NCBI RefSeq assembly: GCF_964204865.1
Contig: NC_135250.1
Span: 1,426,001-1,490,000, forward strand
Direction: 5' to 3'
Source of the DNA: Styela clava
Lineage: Eukaryota; Chordata; Ascidiacea; Stolidobranchia; Styelidae
Length of the DNA stretch: 64,000 nucleotides
The notes below the pieces were generated by a model. The model saw nothing but the letters and a program-made list of their open reading frames with translations. It had not been told where the DNA came from and searched no databases. Of this stretch, positions 12,101 to 23,109 are shown in pieces (the first letter of the stretch is position 1; every line of letters begins with the position of its first letter). The translations under genes and the position numbers were made by a program.

Positions 12101-15100
12101 TTGTTGATGATGGATTAATGCCGTAGAAAAACAAGCAGTACTCCCGTAGTATGTGTACCAGATTAGCATTAGGTCATAATTTGATTTTTCTTATTTTAGT
12201 TCTATTACGAGTTCGGGGACTGTCTGTGTTCGCCAAGTGAATATATCTCTTGCCAATAGTTTCAGCATCTTCACACAACTTGATGTGAAATAGGCGAACA
12301 AAAAAAGTTACCTCCATATTGGTACACATACTTCTGGAGTACCAAAAAATATTTTCAAGTAAATAAATAAATTCCCAACTCACTGAATATGTGTGAAACT
12401 TTTCTGGTTCTCCCTTCAATGCCGTATGAATTTTTCACTTTTATCTCAAAATCGTATTTCTTTCCCTCTCTTGCCTCCGGGACACTGAATGAAACTTCAT
12501 TTTTGTTGAAGACTGTGAAAGTTTGAAGATACACTCTGCGAAAAAAACCTCGTTTACTGAGTTTCACTTTGTATTTTAAATTATTCTCTTCTGGTTTGTT
12601 CCATCTAAGATGGATCTGCCCATTTTCTTCCTCAGTGCGCAGCTCTTTAATCGGAGAAATATCTAAACAAGAAAGAGGAGAGAATTCGCTTAAAGCAAGG
12701 GCACAATCGAAGATATTTATCCAATGATGCAAACCGCTGGGTCAGGGCTATTTAACCAAGTATTCGATTCGGGCCACACTTGATTCTTTATTTTGGATCA
12801 TCGGTCCAACTTTGGATACGTGAAGGTTTTCTCTGACCTAATGACTTTCATAGTTTTAATGGTCATTGTAAAATTTGCTTATATTTGCGCCAGACTATAT
12901 ATGAAAAGAACTGTAACACCGTAGAAATGTGCGTTTGAGGATGTCGAAATATAATTTCTGGAAAAATCGGACCGTAGTACCTAATTTTAAAAACTTTTTA
13001 GGCCGTGCCTTCTTTTTTAAATTTGTCAAGTCCCACGCCCTACCTCAAATATAAATAGCCAACAATATGCTACAAATAACAAATAATAAGGAGAAAATAT
13101 GTTTTATTCCAAAATCATGTTAAAAATATGTGAATGGGATGTAAATATCCAAAATAAAGAAATGTGAATAGTCGCAATAAGGCAGACGAAATCAAACATC
13201 CCAAATATTTTTGTTTTTAATTACTTTCATGCCCCATCGAAAAATGGTCCAGCATCTTTTTCAAAATCAGTGCTACCCATCAATTTTACAGAGCAAAATC
13301 CTGCATCAATTTAAAAAAGACTCCAGCAAAAATTGACTTTATATCTTGCATGCCAATGACTATACCTGAGTAAAAAGTTCCTTCTGCTGCAGATCCAACT
13401 AAGTTGAATAAATTCTTCGGTGAAACTTTAACAGTATATCTTGATGATGGTCTGCATTGTCTCAATGTAAATTCTTGGCAAGTGATATTGTTACATTCAC
13501 ACTGTAGTAGAATACCAATGTGGTATAAATAATGTTGAACAATTTAAAAAGAAAGACCATATTTCAATGTTATAGACGCAACCTTTAATACAGCAGGGCC
13601 AAATATAAATAACTGGTTGAAACCGTTGGGCGCATCTTTATTCAACATAGGCTTTCAAGTACTTGCAGTCATAAAAATTTTGATTGTTGATCTTATGACA
13701 TGCGTTGTTCACTTCTCACGAGCAATTGCAGCGCAAAGAAATTGAAATTATTGGCACGTACTAAATTAAACTAATTTAAAAACTCATTTTGTGGGCAAAC
13801 CATTTAAAATTGTCACTTCTTTGCAGGTCACACAATTTTTGCTTGTGGGCCACATTTGGCCTGCGGGCCGCAGGTTGCACACCCATGTCATAGTTGCATT
13901 GATACAGCCTGCAACTCAGTTACCATACATTTTCATTTTTTTGAACGACTCTTACTCTTTGCTTCATTTACATCGTACAAGGTCTTGTACAAGCAGCCAA
14001 TAAAAACCAGAATCTTTCTGGTTCAACAATGCCTACCCATTTATTATGGTTCTAAGAAAATTCGCCGCAGAAAATTTGCCATAGGAAAAAAGGCGCAAGA
14101 GCATCTAGCTGTAAACAAGTATTTGTGATAAAAACCGTTAGGTTTTTGAAGTACCTTTTTCTTTAAAAAAGATTCATTATTTAAGACCATACCCTAACTG
14201 TTTGTATCACAAATGCTTGTTTTACGGTAAAATGCTCTTGCGACGATTTTTCCTATGCAGCAAAATTTCCAGAGACGAGATATACTGCGGCAAAATTTCC
14301 AGAGGTAAATTTTTCGGCCACGATCTATTACACCCTGGTTGTGGTGGGGGCATAAAATTGGAGTTCAAGATAAAAAAGCATCATTGCTCTTACCTTCAAT
14401 TTATTTTCTCTATAAACTTTCACATCACAACTATTTATAGCTTTAGATTGTTTCCACTCGACCTTGAAGCTGGAACCAACAGCTCTGATTTTCAAATAAC
14501 GTACAGGAGGAGGAGCTAAAAAAAAAAATTGATGATAAAAATAGGATTTACAGATTTATCCTGGGGGAAGAAAAGCCGATAAGACGGCTCAATCATATGG
14601 CAAATCACGACCTCTCATCCGGTTACCATTCCATGTCGGGTATGGGATTAGTTAGTTAGGTGGCGAGCGAAATCCTAACGCATAGAGGTTTTGAGGTTTT
14701 AGGAAAGGCTTTTTATATTCATTCGCAAGAAATTGGGTAGTTTCAGCATACTGCAAACTACAGCCTATCGTTGAGATACAAGTCCATGTCAGATACGGAA
14801 ATAGTTAGATATTCATTTCAGACACACCAATTTGATAGAGGAGAGAGCTGTAAATAACCATTGGTGGCATAAATCACCATACGACAGCGAGGAATCAACC
14901 TGCCATATATAATTTCCCCTGCCTCAAGATTCAAACCTGCAAGCCAGGCAGATTAATCCAGGTTTGATGATAAGTGTGTTCCTGACACTTATTCTGATGC
15001 AGCAAGAGCAGAGCCAAGCAAATTTTAAAAATGGTCAATGGGTAGATGATTGTGTAGATTGTTTATTTATGTAAAATAATAAAATCTGGGATACGGCCTA

Positions 15101-17525
15101 TGATAGAAAGAACCAAGAGTTTTACTAATCCCATCAGATTAAACTCCATACTTATCACCTCACCCGGGGAGGGTGTAATGAATGAAAGGTAGAGTTATAG
15201 CTGAACTGAATAGGCTGCACCCCCCCCCCCCCCTCCTCAAAAAGAAATAAATAAACGTTTTTTCTATAGATCAGTGCCTGCTTGTCTACGGCCTTGTTTA
15301 AAATGAAAAATAAACTATTGAAAATATCCTTCATCACTTACGCAATGCAACTTCTGTTTCCACTGGTTTGCTGTATATTCCATTTTTGTCCTTTACTTTA
15401 ACCTCGATGCGATAAGGTTTAGAAAGTTTGCAGTGGCGTACACAGAACGCATTTCTGTTTAATCTCTCAAGTACCGGTGATATCAACTTCTTGTCCATGA
15501 ACACTTCTATCTTATATTTTTCAAATTGCCATTCTGGTGTGTCCCATGTCACGTTAATTTGGTCTCCATAAACCGTTGCTTTGAGATTTTTCAGCTTATC
15601 GGGTCCTGAATTTTAAAACAAGTTTTATTTAATTTAGAACGTAGGTAATTTTGTATGTGGGAATCTGGAACAATATTATTAAATTTAACATTGTCCTGCT
15701 CGGTAGAGAAAAAATGAGTACAAATCAGTGCTTATTATAGGGATTCAATTTACGTAATTTCAGAAAGGCGGGCTTTTTTACAGGAATATGGCGCATCCAC
15801 AACTAATCATGCTGTCCATGGTCCAGTTCTTATAATTGAAGTAATGCCTCACAATCGTTCCAATTGGTTTCTGTAGCTCTGAGCATTTAAGTAATCGCAC
15901 ATAGCATAGCTCTGAGACCTGTCTACTTTACTCTTGAGTGAGTGCGCATTATCTTGCTGTGGAAAATTTCTCTTGAAAATTGAAAAATGCTTAAATACGC
16001 CAAGTACATGAAAAATAATAAATTGCATATTCCATTCTATATAGCAGTGGTTCCCAACCATAGCCATGGCTCCCAAAGGGGACCCCAGAGCAGTTGAAGA
16101 GGGACCACAGGCAAAAGACTGATTTTAGTTTTTCCTTAACATGAAACTGCCCTGATGCTTTCACCTTGTTGCATTGTTTGAAAATAAAGAGATTTGTAAT
16201 TTATCAATCATTATAACACTATCAATACCAATGAAATGATAAACATGGGGCCATGAGTGCTAAAAAACTCATGTTGGTAGCCCCTAGCCCTACAAGGTCC
16301 AGAACCACTGCTATATTGTATCATATATCACTGAATAAGCACTTAGAACCTTGATTCGAACAATTTTCACTGTAAACAGTGGCATATCTAAGTTATGGCA
16401 ACTGTGGCTGGTGTCATGGGGACCATTTTATAAGATACACCAACGATTTTAAATATTGACTTACGAGTGTACACAATATTAGACAAGGATGGTTTTGTAT
16501 TAAAATCTTCATTTTCAATCCAAACTTTGAACTGATAACTTGATGAATGTTCTGTAGATTTGTACTCGAAAAAATTCCCAATACATTCCCGTTCTTCTAA
16601 CTGAAAATTAAAAAAATTAAAATTATTTTATCTTAAATTGCCCATTTTTTGACCAGACTCTTGTAGCAAAACAGATTTTCATCCAATGACCACTCCAGAT
16701 TGAGTCGGATAGCATGTTCAGTTCTTAATTATGCATGGAGTTGATTGGTGAAACAAGCCTTGAGTAATCAGTGTGGGCTGTGGGGTGCAGAAAGATAATT
16801 ATCATAAATAAATGAATCATTATCATAAATAAAAAAACTTGGAAGTCACCTCCAGTCCATTTTTGAAAATTTGTGTAAACACGTCTGCAGAAATGCCACG
16901 TACTGGTTTCCATGAAACAATGATAGATGAGTCTTCCTCAGATAGATTTGCTTTTAAACCATGGATTTCCAAGTCTATATATAAATTGGGGGTAAACTTA
17001 TTACCGTAGGTTTCTTAACTAAAATATAGCTGATATCATCAATCCATGCATCTGAAACAAATAATTCCTTATTCCTATTCCTGACATGGACCAAACGATA
17101 GACCGTGTTTTGCAATATGAATAAGCTGTCTTAGGATGGAGAGAGGAAAACTGATAAGACGGCTTAACCATATGGCAAACCACGGCCTCTCGTCCGGTTA
17201 CGATTCTATGTCGGGTATGGGATTAGTTAATTACTTGTTTTTTCGGAAGCATGGTGGAGGAAGTCGTATCCGACCAGCGGTTACGTGAGCAGTCCTACGG
17301 CAACGAGGAATCAGAGGCGAGCATATTCCTAACGCTCAGCACAATGAGCCACACCTTCACGCGTCTTATCGGCTTTCTTCTCCCCCAGGATAAATATGTA
17401 AATCCTATTCTAAATCATCGGGAGAAACTGTTTCAAACAAATAATTTAGAAAAAATAGTTTAAGGTAAATAATTACCTGGAAGAAGTTTGTCTTTGTCTT
17501 TATTTGCAGACTGACAGCAACCCAT
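9040..17525 (-). CDS. N-terminally lipid-anchored fibronectin type III protein, complete, ten exons
   Basis: Inferred minus-strand exons are 17477-17525, 16850-16974, 16465-16600, 15342-15605, 14394-14515, 13366-13501, 12384-12662, 11206-11595, 10239-10394 and 9040-9116. They sum to 1734 nt, 577 residues plus TAA. All junctions are GT-AG and in phase. The protein opens MGCCQSAN: Gly2 with Ser6 fits N-myristoylation and Cys3/Cys4 fit palmitoylation, so I infer an inner-membrane location without a signal peptide. Four FN3-like domains follow (about residues 17-103, 104-191, 192-277, 278-370). A 130-residue beta-rich region from a single exon (371-500) and a 52-residue exon (501-552) follow; I recognise neither. 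A short Ser/Gly-rich tail ends the protein. FN3-1 is split by an intron that the left-hand paralogue lacks. An intracellular FN3 scaffold is an inference; the role is unknown. Confidence 0.78.
9201..9570. mobile_element. hAT-like non-autonomous element in the last FN3 intron
   Basis: Perfect 13-bp inverted ends (CAGGGGTGTGCAA and TTGCACACCCCTG) and a perfect 8-bp duplication ATGTAGAG at 9193-9200 and 9571-9578. The subterminal GGCGGGCC/GGCCCAC motif is typical of animal hAT-Charlie-like elements. It lies in intron 9 of the lipid-anchored FN3 gene. Confidence 0.93.
9668..10082 (+). pseudogene. Decayed mariner-type transposase fragment (helix-turn-helix region)
   Basis: The frame at about 9782-9955 reads FNREFGINSAPTRRTIMQFI; after a frameshift it continues METGSVVYAQRSGRPRSGRS. 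This is the pattern of the DUF4817-type HTH at the N terminus of many Tc1/mariner-like transposases. No catalytic domain remains. A GGTGTCTCAAAGTAAGTAT end lies at 9670. Bases 10039-10082 are an inverted copy of 9878-9920, so the remnant is rearranged. Confidence 0.7.
10398..10742 (-). mobile_element. Full-length SINE abutting the acceptor of FN3 exon 9
   Basis: The tail (AGATAAGATAAGATTT) starts 4 nt from the exon boundary at 10394. The gene's pyrimidine-rich stretch before the 3' splice site (CTTATCTTATCTGATATTCAG) is therefore largely SINE tail. The head is at 10715-10742. Confidence 0.87.
10744..11044. mobile_element. hAT-like element, left end lost in a SINE
   Basis: The right end (TTTGAGAACCACT) is the inverse of AGTGGTTCTCAAA. 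The interior (AATTTGTCAAGTCTCAAGCC, AAATAAATAGCTAACAATA, TTTCAAGCCCC) matches 13000-13285. No target duplication is visible. Confidence 0.6.
11685..11938. mobile_element. hAT-like element in FN3 intron 7
   Basis: Left CCGTGGTTTCCCACC and right CCCAGTTGAGAATCGCTG are imperfect inverted CAGTGGTTC-type ends. The flanks CATTCGAC and TGTTAGAC agree at only 5 of 8 bases, so the insertion is old. Confidence 0.65.
12137..12343. mobile_element. MITE of the AGTATGTGTACC family (copy 2)
   Basis: Ends AGTACTCCCGTAGTATGTG and CACATACTTCTGGAGTACC are inverted repeats. The interior is the reverse complement of the copy at 7929. It lies 40 nt inside intron 7 of the FN3 gene. The target duplication is unclear. 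Confidence 0.8.
12743..13000. mobile_element. hAT-like element related to the 23110 copy, right end missing
   Basis: It begins CAGGGCTATTTAACC and shares TATTCGATTCGG, ATTCTTTATTTTG, TATATATGAAAAGAAC and AAATATAATTT with 23110-23422. It runs into an element of another family at about 13000. Confidence 0.7.
13000..13285. mobile_element. Copy of the 10744-type repeat
   Basis: It shares AATTTGTCAAGTCCCACGCC, AAATAGCCAACAAT and ATTACTTTCATGCCCC with 10744-11044. The ends are not clean. Confidence 0.55.
13845..13885. mobile_element. Solo end of a CAGGGGTGTGCAA-type hAT element
   Basis: TGTGGGCCACATTTGGCC and CGCAGGTTGCACACCC match the terminal part of the element at 9201. The other end was not found. 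Confidence 0.5.
14055..14290. mobile_element. Fold-back element with arms of about 75 bp
   Basis: Left arm about 14056-14134 (AAAATTTGCCATAGGAAAAA, GGCGCAAGAGCAT, TATTTGTGATA) recurs inverted at about 14195-14268 (TATCACAAATGCTTG, ATGCTCTTGCGACG, TTTTTCCTATG). It lies in intron 5 of the FN3 gene. The superfamily is unknown. Confidence 0.7.
14543..14689 (-). mobile_element. Internally deleted SINE upstream of FN3 exon 5
   Basis: The tail and middle (TTATCCTGGGGG to GGGATTAGTTAGTTAG) jump directly to the head (GTGGCGAGCGAAATCCTAAC). The tail faces the acceptor at 14515, about 28 nt away. A much older related copy can be followed at about 14745-15005. Confidence 0.78.
16045..16310. mobile_element. 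hAT-like element in FN3 intron 3
   Basis: Ends CAGTGGTTCCCAACC and GGTCCAGAACCACTG. The 8-bp flanks are CTATATAG (16037-16044) and CTATATTG (16311-16318), seven of eight identical. Confidence 0.85.
17131..17362 (-). mobile_element. SINE copy, partly deleted, with inverted 3' piece
   Basis: This runs from GATGGAGAGAGGAAAACTG to the head TGAGCCACACC with internal deletions. At 17364-17420 a SINE 3' end follows in the opposite orientation (CTTATCGGCTTTCTTCTCCC, TATGTAAATCCTATTC). It lies in intron 1 of the FN3 gene. Confidence 0.75.
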
Positions 17526-18432
17526 AGTGTTACATGTTAAGGCTCACATTTTAATACTAAAACTGTAAAGGTACTAAATAAAGACGGAAAATTTAGGAAC
17601 AATTCACACTTGGAACGAGGGGCAACAAAAGAATAAGATTCGAATAATAGGGACTATGTTACTAGCTGTTATTACAATTTCCCAAGGCATAAGAAATAGG
17701 AAATGATCAGGCATTTAAATAAAACTAAGTTGCACCTACAACACAGCACCCATGTCGGATTTTATTCGTAATAAAAATGCGAAGGCATTTAGAATTTATT
17801 TATTAATTTTGCTGACTTCGTGTTCAATTATCACATGACTTCGCAGTTGTTTACCTCAATCAAGTTATTGGTTTGCTTCAAATGTGGCCGATGCAAACAA
17901 ATCCCAAACGATAAGCATAGCCACCTTATGTTTGCTCAAACAGTGCAGTTGTTTATGCTATACACGTTCGTGTTTCTTATCTTTCTTTATACATGCTTGT
18001 GTGAGTTAGATAGATGGGCGCCAAGTTCACTGTTTCATTGTTCATACAACTCTAACCAAACAAAAAAAATCCTATTGAGGCTCATGGTATGTTTTTTCTC
18101 TTTTTTGTTAATTGAACTTGCATGTTCTTTTGACCTGTCTACTAATTATACTTAGAGAAATCTAACAAAGAGCCGACATCTTATGGAAAGAAATCCTCGG
18201 ATGTTCTCGGGCTTAAATTATTATTCATCGCTTACCCGGGGAATACCCCGGGTACGTTTGCGGTAGAGCTATTTGGGAACTTCTGGGAATGATTGGATAC
18301 AATGTGAACATACCAATCGTTTTGCCAACTTTTTATTGTTCTTGTTGTTGATAAAGTAAAAAATAGCCTTCATCCGTAACTAATGGAACAGCTGATTTCA
18401 AATTTTTGGTACGTATAAATAGTCGCTATATG

Positions 18433-18585
18433 TCAAGTCCACGCGCCTGGAAACAAATAACCGGGCTACCCGTATCTAATCTCATACCCGACATGGACTG
18501 GTAACCACGTCCCTCGTTCGGTATATGATTAAGCCGTCTTATCGACTTTCCTCTACCTCGGGATAAATATGCAAATCCTGTTCTA
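18433..18585 (+). mobile_element. SINE 3' fragment
   Basis: Blocks GGAAACAAATAACCGGGCTA, ACCCGACATGGACTGGTAAC, GATTAAGCCGTCTTATCG and AAATATGCAAATCCTG match the family. Confidence 0.78.
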
Positions 18586-19184
18586 TTGTAAAAATTTGAT
18601 TCAGTCCTAGTGACAAAATAAATTACTGAATATGAAAAACTATCTCTCGTGTTTTTTCACTGTTGGAAGAGACAACCGTCAGGATATAAGAATCAAAAGC
18701 TGCGTCCCTGCAATGATGAATCCATTCCAACACGACCAAAAAACGATTCGAACAACGAAATTTATTTCAGAAACAACAGACAAAACAACAAAATTATCAA
18801 AAATGACAGACAAAAGCTAAGCACTGAACATTAAACTAACAATAATGGCAGTAATAAAATGTTTCACGTTTATCAGGAATAATATTGTAATCCAACAAAC
18901 AAATAAATTCATAACCGCTCTGATGAGTGGCCACTGATAAATATGGCACCACTATGTACCATAGAGGGTGTTTACCTGTTCAGAAGGACATAACGAAAGT
19001 CTACTAACCCTTGGGACAGCAGGGCTTGGGGTTCCAACCTTAATCTGCAAACCGCATGCTAAATTCTAGAAGAGAATTGCTGTTAGGCTTACCATAGTTT
19101 GTACATTGGTAAATAATAAGTTTCAAAAATATTAACAAAAAGGGATGAAACAGGATTTCTGAGAGTTCCACATAATGAAATGCT

Positions 19185-19294
19185 GGACCTCCTGAAGTAT
19201 GCGCACCAAGATAGCGCACAACCTGAACTCAGGTTGTGTACCAGGTTAGGGTTCAGGTTGTCCGACATCTTGGTGCGCATACTTCAGGCGTACC
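19185..19294. mobile_element. Short MITE of the GAAGTATGCG(A/C)ACC family
   Basis: A 110-bp element with inverted ends CCTGAAGTATGCGCACCAAG and CTTGGTGCGCATACTTCAGG. A perfect 8-bp duplication GAAATGCT is at 19177-19184 and 19295-19302. Confidence 0.92.
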
Positions 19295-19964
19295 GAAATG
19301 CTAAATCATTCACCAAGTAAACAGCAAAAGCATGTTTTTATGGAATCACACAAAATTCAACAGAAAAGGACATCGACCATCAAAAAATCACCCATAAGAA
19401 TTCAAGAACTCATAACTACTTTAAAAGTATAATTTTAATAAGATGTCATACATCTTGCTCGAAACAAAGCTCTAGGAAAGCAGCCACCCAAAACATCAAA
19501 AAGATTTTTTAAAATATGAACCCCCATTTTATATATCACAGCTTGAACGCTGTGAAAAATGCCTCGGCTTCAGGATTTGAATTTGATGTCTGCCTTGCGT
19601 TCTCAACATATATGAGTAATGCACTGAACTAAGGTTCCCACATACACGATATGATCAGTCGCACACATTCAAAATACAGAACAAATAATAGTAGCAAGAA
19701 CAGCCAAGACTAAATAATTACATTTTCAAAATACTTTCTAAAATAATATTTCTGAATATTGAATGCATTCCAAATTTTGTCAAACACCACATAGAAAGCA
19801 AAGTTTTGTCAATGAGTGTGAATTTGGAAATGCAGGAAAGTTGCAGTTGGAAAGTTGATTGATTTGTCATTTTTTTTACAATTTTGAATATAATTTATTT
19901 TTAATTAATTTGAATCGGTTTGGACAGCCCTGCCTAAGATGCATAAGCTTTTATCGCTGTAAAC

Positions 19965-20209
19965 CAATGGTTCCCAATGTTAATTGACCGGGCTTAAATT
20001 AGAAGCAGAAAGATATGTGCAGGCCAGTAGAGGAGGCGCCCGCAAGGGACCGATACCGGTATCAGTACAATTGAGTTGTGACGAATATACTTGTGCTTGA
20101 ACTGTGATAATGACGTAACAATTGACATGATCTATTTTTTATTTGTGGGCCATATTAAATCACCATGTGAGCCGTAACTGGCCAGCTGGCCGCATTTCAG
20201 GAATCACTG
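19965..20209. mobile_element. hAT-like element
   Basis: Ends CAATGGTTCCCAATG and TTCAGGAATCACTG, with GGCCAGCTGGCCGC near the right end. A perfect 8-bp duplication CTGTAAAC is at 19957-19964 and 20210-20217. Confidence 0.9.
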
Positions 20210-21082
20210 CTGTAAACCAAAATAGATGCATATAGCAGTACTCAACATTGAAACAAACAGTACAATTATTTTTTCATTGTTTGGCACACAGGCAAGCTTA
20301 CAATCAGCAGATAACAAATAAAAGCTCAGAGCAGCAGTTGGGTGGGGGTGTCCATAAATAATAGTGGTTGATATTCTATCAATTTTCTTAAATTTGAAGA
20401 GGATGCTTGAGCACTCTATGAATGCTGAGCCACTACTTTTATTTTCCATGCATATTTAAAGGGAAAAATCAAAAATTTAAATAAACTGTGTTGTCAGTTT
20501 TACACAAGTAACAATTTCCCATTTCTTACAAAGGCAGTTCTGGTAGGTAGTAAAAAAAGCAAAGCAAAGGAGAGACGTAGCCTGATTAGGAATAAACTCT
20601 AATTCAGAAACCATTGGCTTTAAACTATATAGTTTGATTGAATACTGATATTTCAGCCATATTCCAGCTTCGATGTAAATTAGTAATCCATTTCAAAATT
20701 GATAAAATGGGAACAAAAAGTTTTATCTAAATTCATGAAAACACCTTTAAAAATATCATTCGGTTTTATTTGCAAAATCTCTGGAACAAGCTATAACTGG
20801 TCTCTTGAACAAGAGATAACAAGTTACCCAATCCATTGAAATTGAGTTACCTAATACCCTCAAACAGGGGATACTCAATATAACTGAGTCCCATGAACAA
20901 GAGCTAAATGTACAATGTCCCTTGAACAGAAAAAAAATGACAAGTCCCAGAAACAGGGGACAAATTAAGTTAGCGAGCCATGTATGTTTTCCCATTTTAG
21001 TATCACAGAATTGCTTTTTTGAATATCCTGTAAGAACCACTCTTCAAGCATAAACGACTGCAACAGAAGCAACAGAAGCTTT

Positions 21083-23027
21083 TCAGCACATTTGTTGAAT
21101 CTTTTCATCAATGTCATCTATCAGTGACTTTAAATTTTGCCACTGCTCGGCTGGGAGGCTGACACCTGGATGTATAAATTAAAAAACATTTAAATTTGGA
21201 AGGGAAAGAGTAGTACTTTTCACATCAACCTTGATCATGCTAAAAATTGAGAGCACTTCAGAATAATTTTGTCTATAAAAACGTTGGCATTTTTAGTTCT
21301 AGTTGAAAGGTTAATTTAGGAAATAAAACATAAGCCAATTATTTGGAATCTGCAGTCAAATGCTGGTATATCAAAATAAAACCATATAAAACAATGCAAG
21401 AGCTCTTCAGATTTCAGTGGTAACCTGTAACTTTGCTCAGTGATGAGTCTGCTCTTCTTCTGAGTGATTGCACATGAAATTGCTTCAAGCAAATTCCTAT
21501 CAAAAATTACAGTTAAAATAGTTCACCAACCTTTCCTTCCTGGAAATAATTCTCCATCTTTTTCATAATGTTCACGAATATCAACATAAATTTTATTCTT
21601 GAATTCTCTCACGGTGACGAATTTCATTTTACCAATCTGCAATCAAAAGCTATAGTTATTCCCGACTGTTGAAAGTGGCAAAGTTAACATCTTTCATCAA
21701 ACCTTATGTGCCAAAAGCAGTGGTTCCCAAACAGTGGCTCGTGGGCCAATTACGGCCCGCATAACAAATTGAAATGGCCCGCTAGATAGGACCGTGAAAT
21801 GGTTTAACACTTTATGAACGCTAAAACTGAAACTCAGCGAAATTCCACTTGATGTGTTTTGGATTTTCATAAAAGAAAAATATAAGCACATTTCCAATGC
21901 AGCTATTGAAATATTGCTCCAGTTTTGCACTACTTATGTGTGCGAACAAAGCTTTTCCTCTTTATTACTGATCAAAAACGATCAACGATCCTGTATAAAA
22001 GATGTTGACGGCGAACTTCGAGTTGCTCTTTCACGTATTGTGCTCATTAAAACAACCACAAATCTCTCATTGAAATATAAACATAAAACAAACTTGCACT
22101 TTGTTTTTTTCGTTTGTTGTGGTGTGCCGTCGAATTTGGCAAGATTTATAAGTGTGCCCAAGTTTAAAAAGGTTGCGGAGCACTGTTCTAGATACTATCT
22201 AGGTTATTATCACAGTTTAAGCATTTGAATATTCGTAACAATTCAATCACACCAGTATAACAATTATACGTAACGGTATTACGGTAACATACTGTTCGGG
22301 ACCTTGCTGTTGCTTCCAACGCCTGGTGCGCGAATATCAAGTAACCAGGTATGACACTAGACTGAAATGCGTATAACAACTTTCTAACAAAAATGGACCA
22401 CATGACAAAATTTTAATCTTACCGATAATTTTTCTTCTTTATTACCATCCTGTTGTCTGCTATTCCCAGCAGGTCGCTTTGCTTCAGGTGCCGCTGTATC
22501 TGCTTGTTTGCGCTTTGTTGCAGATTTCTTCTGTTCTCTAAAAATAATTTTATTCTAATTTATTCTTTTTAATTACTAATATCTGTAAGCAACAATATAT
22601 ATGTGATATATATATAGGGTGTCTCAAAATAAATAAAACTGATTAATTCGATTACCAATTTTGTGCAACAATATAAATATATATAATACAATGAAGATGC
22701 ATATATATAATATAAAGTCTTAAAATACCAAAACTGAAAAAGGCCTTTAAATACAATCCTGATGTTGTAAAATCATGAGAGAGCCTATAGTGGTCGCTTA
22801 TACCTTTCCTGCCGGTAAACAGGAAGGAACTTAAGACAGAAATATTCTAGTTCTCCTTTACAGTAGCACCCGTCCTATTAGTTGATGCTTGTGTAGAACT
22901 TTGCTCAGAGTAGACATGACTTAAGAACAGAAATAATTGAAGCATCTTACTTTCTCAGCTTTGCTTTTATCTTTTTCTCATTTTCAGAATCACTTGAGTC
23001 TGACAAAGCTTCCCCTTTGCCTGACAT
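21083..23027 (-). CDS. SUB1: Activated RNA polymerase II transcriptional coactivator p15 (PC4/SUB1)
   Basis: Four minus-strand exons (22951-23027, 22423-22537, 21531-21636, 21083-21165) total 381 nt and encode 126 residues, close to the usual length of about 127. The order matches the family. First comes an acidic Ser-rich start ([17 protein letters not shown]), the region phosphorylated in PC4. A Lys-rich segment follows. The C-terminal half is the single-stranded-DNA-binding PC4 fold, seen as [18 protein letters not shown], then [18 protein letters not shown] and a final helix ending [11 protein letters not shown]. The protein is nuclear, bridges activators and the basal transcription machinery and binds melted DNA; this is known for the family. 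Intron 2 carries a hAT-derived insertion with a decayed transposase fragment (21718-22185). The region minus-strand-upstream of the ATG has a pyrimidine tract ending CAG, a possible 5' UTR intron end or trans-splice site. Confidence 0.92.
21718..22185 (+). mobile_element. hAT element remnant with decayed transposase C terminus, in SUB1 intron 2
   Basis: Ends CAGTGGTTCCCAAACAGTGG and AGGTTGCGGAGCACTG. A frame at 21854-22050 reads [20 protein letters not shown] then [12 protein letters not shown]. This corresponds to the C-terminal dimerisation region (CExxFS ... LRxAL) of ZBED/Buster/Charlie-type hAT transposases. The catalytic and BED finger parts are gone. No matching 8-bp flanks were found. 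Confidence 0.82.
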
Positions 23028-23109
23028 TTTATTTGGCTATTTGTTTGATTTATCTGGCAAATAGTGTAAAGTAAAAAAGAGTGAAATAAATTAATGTAGT
23101 AGACTATAG

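Larger units (their letters stand above)
17526..21082. other. Spacer between the FN3 gene and SUB1
   Basis: This contains the FN3 promoter, a SINE (18433), a MITE (19185) and a hAT-like element (19965). I see no supported gene. A 111-codon frame at 17820-18155 is Leu/Phe/Cys-rich without motif support. Confidence 0.5.

Noticed and set aside
15220-15234. Poly-C run
   Set aside because: A simple homopolymer, possibly length-variable or a sequencing weakness; no function inferred.
17820-18155. A 111-codon hydrophobic frame upstream of the FN3 gene
   Set aside because: Composition is what AT-rich DNA yields by chance (Leu/Phe/Cys-rich), with no motif.
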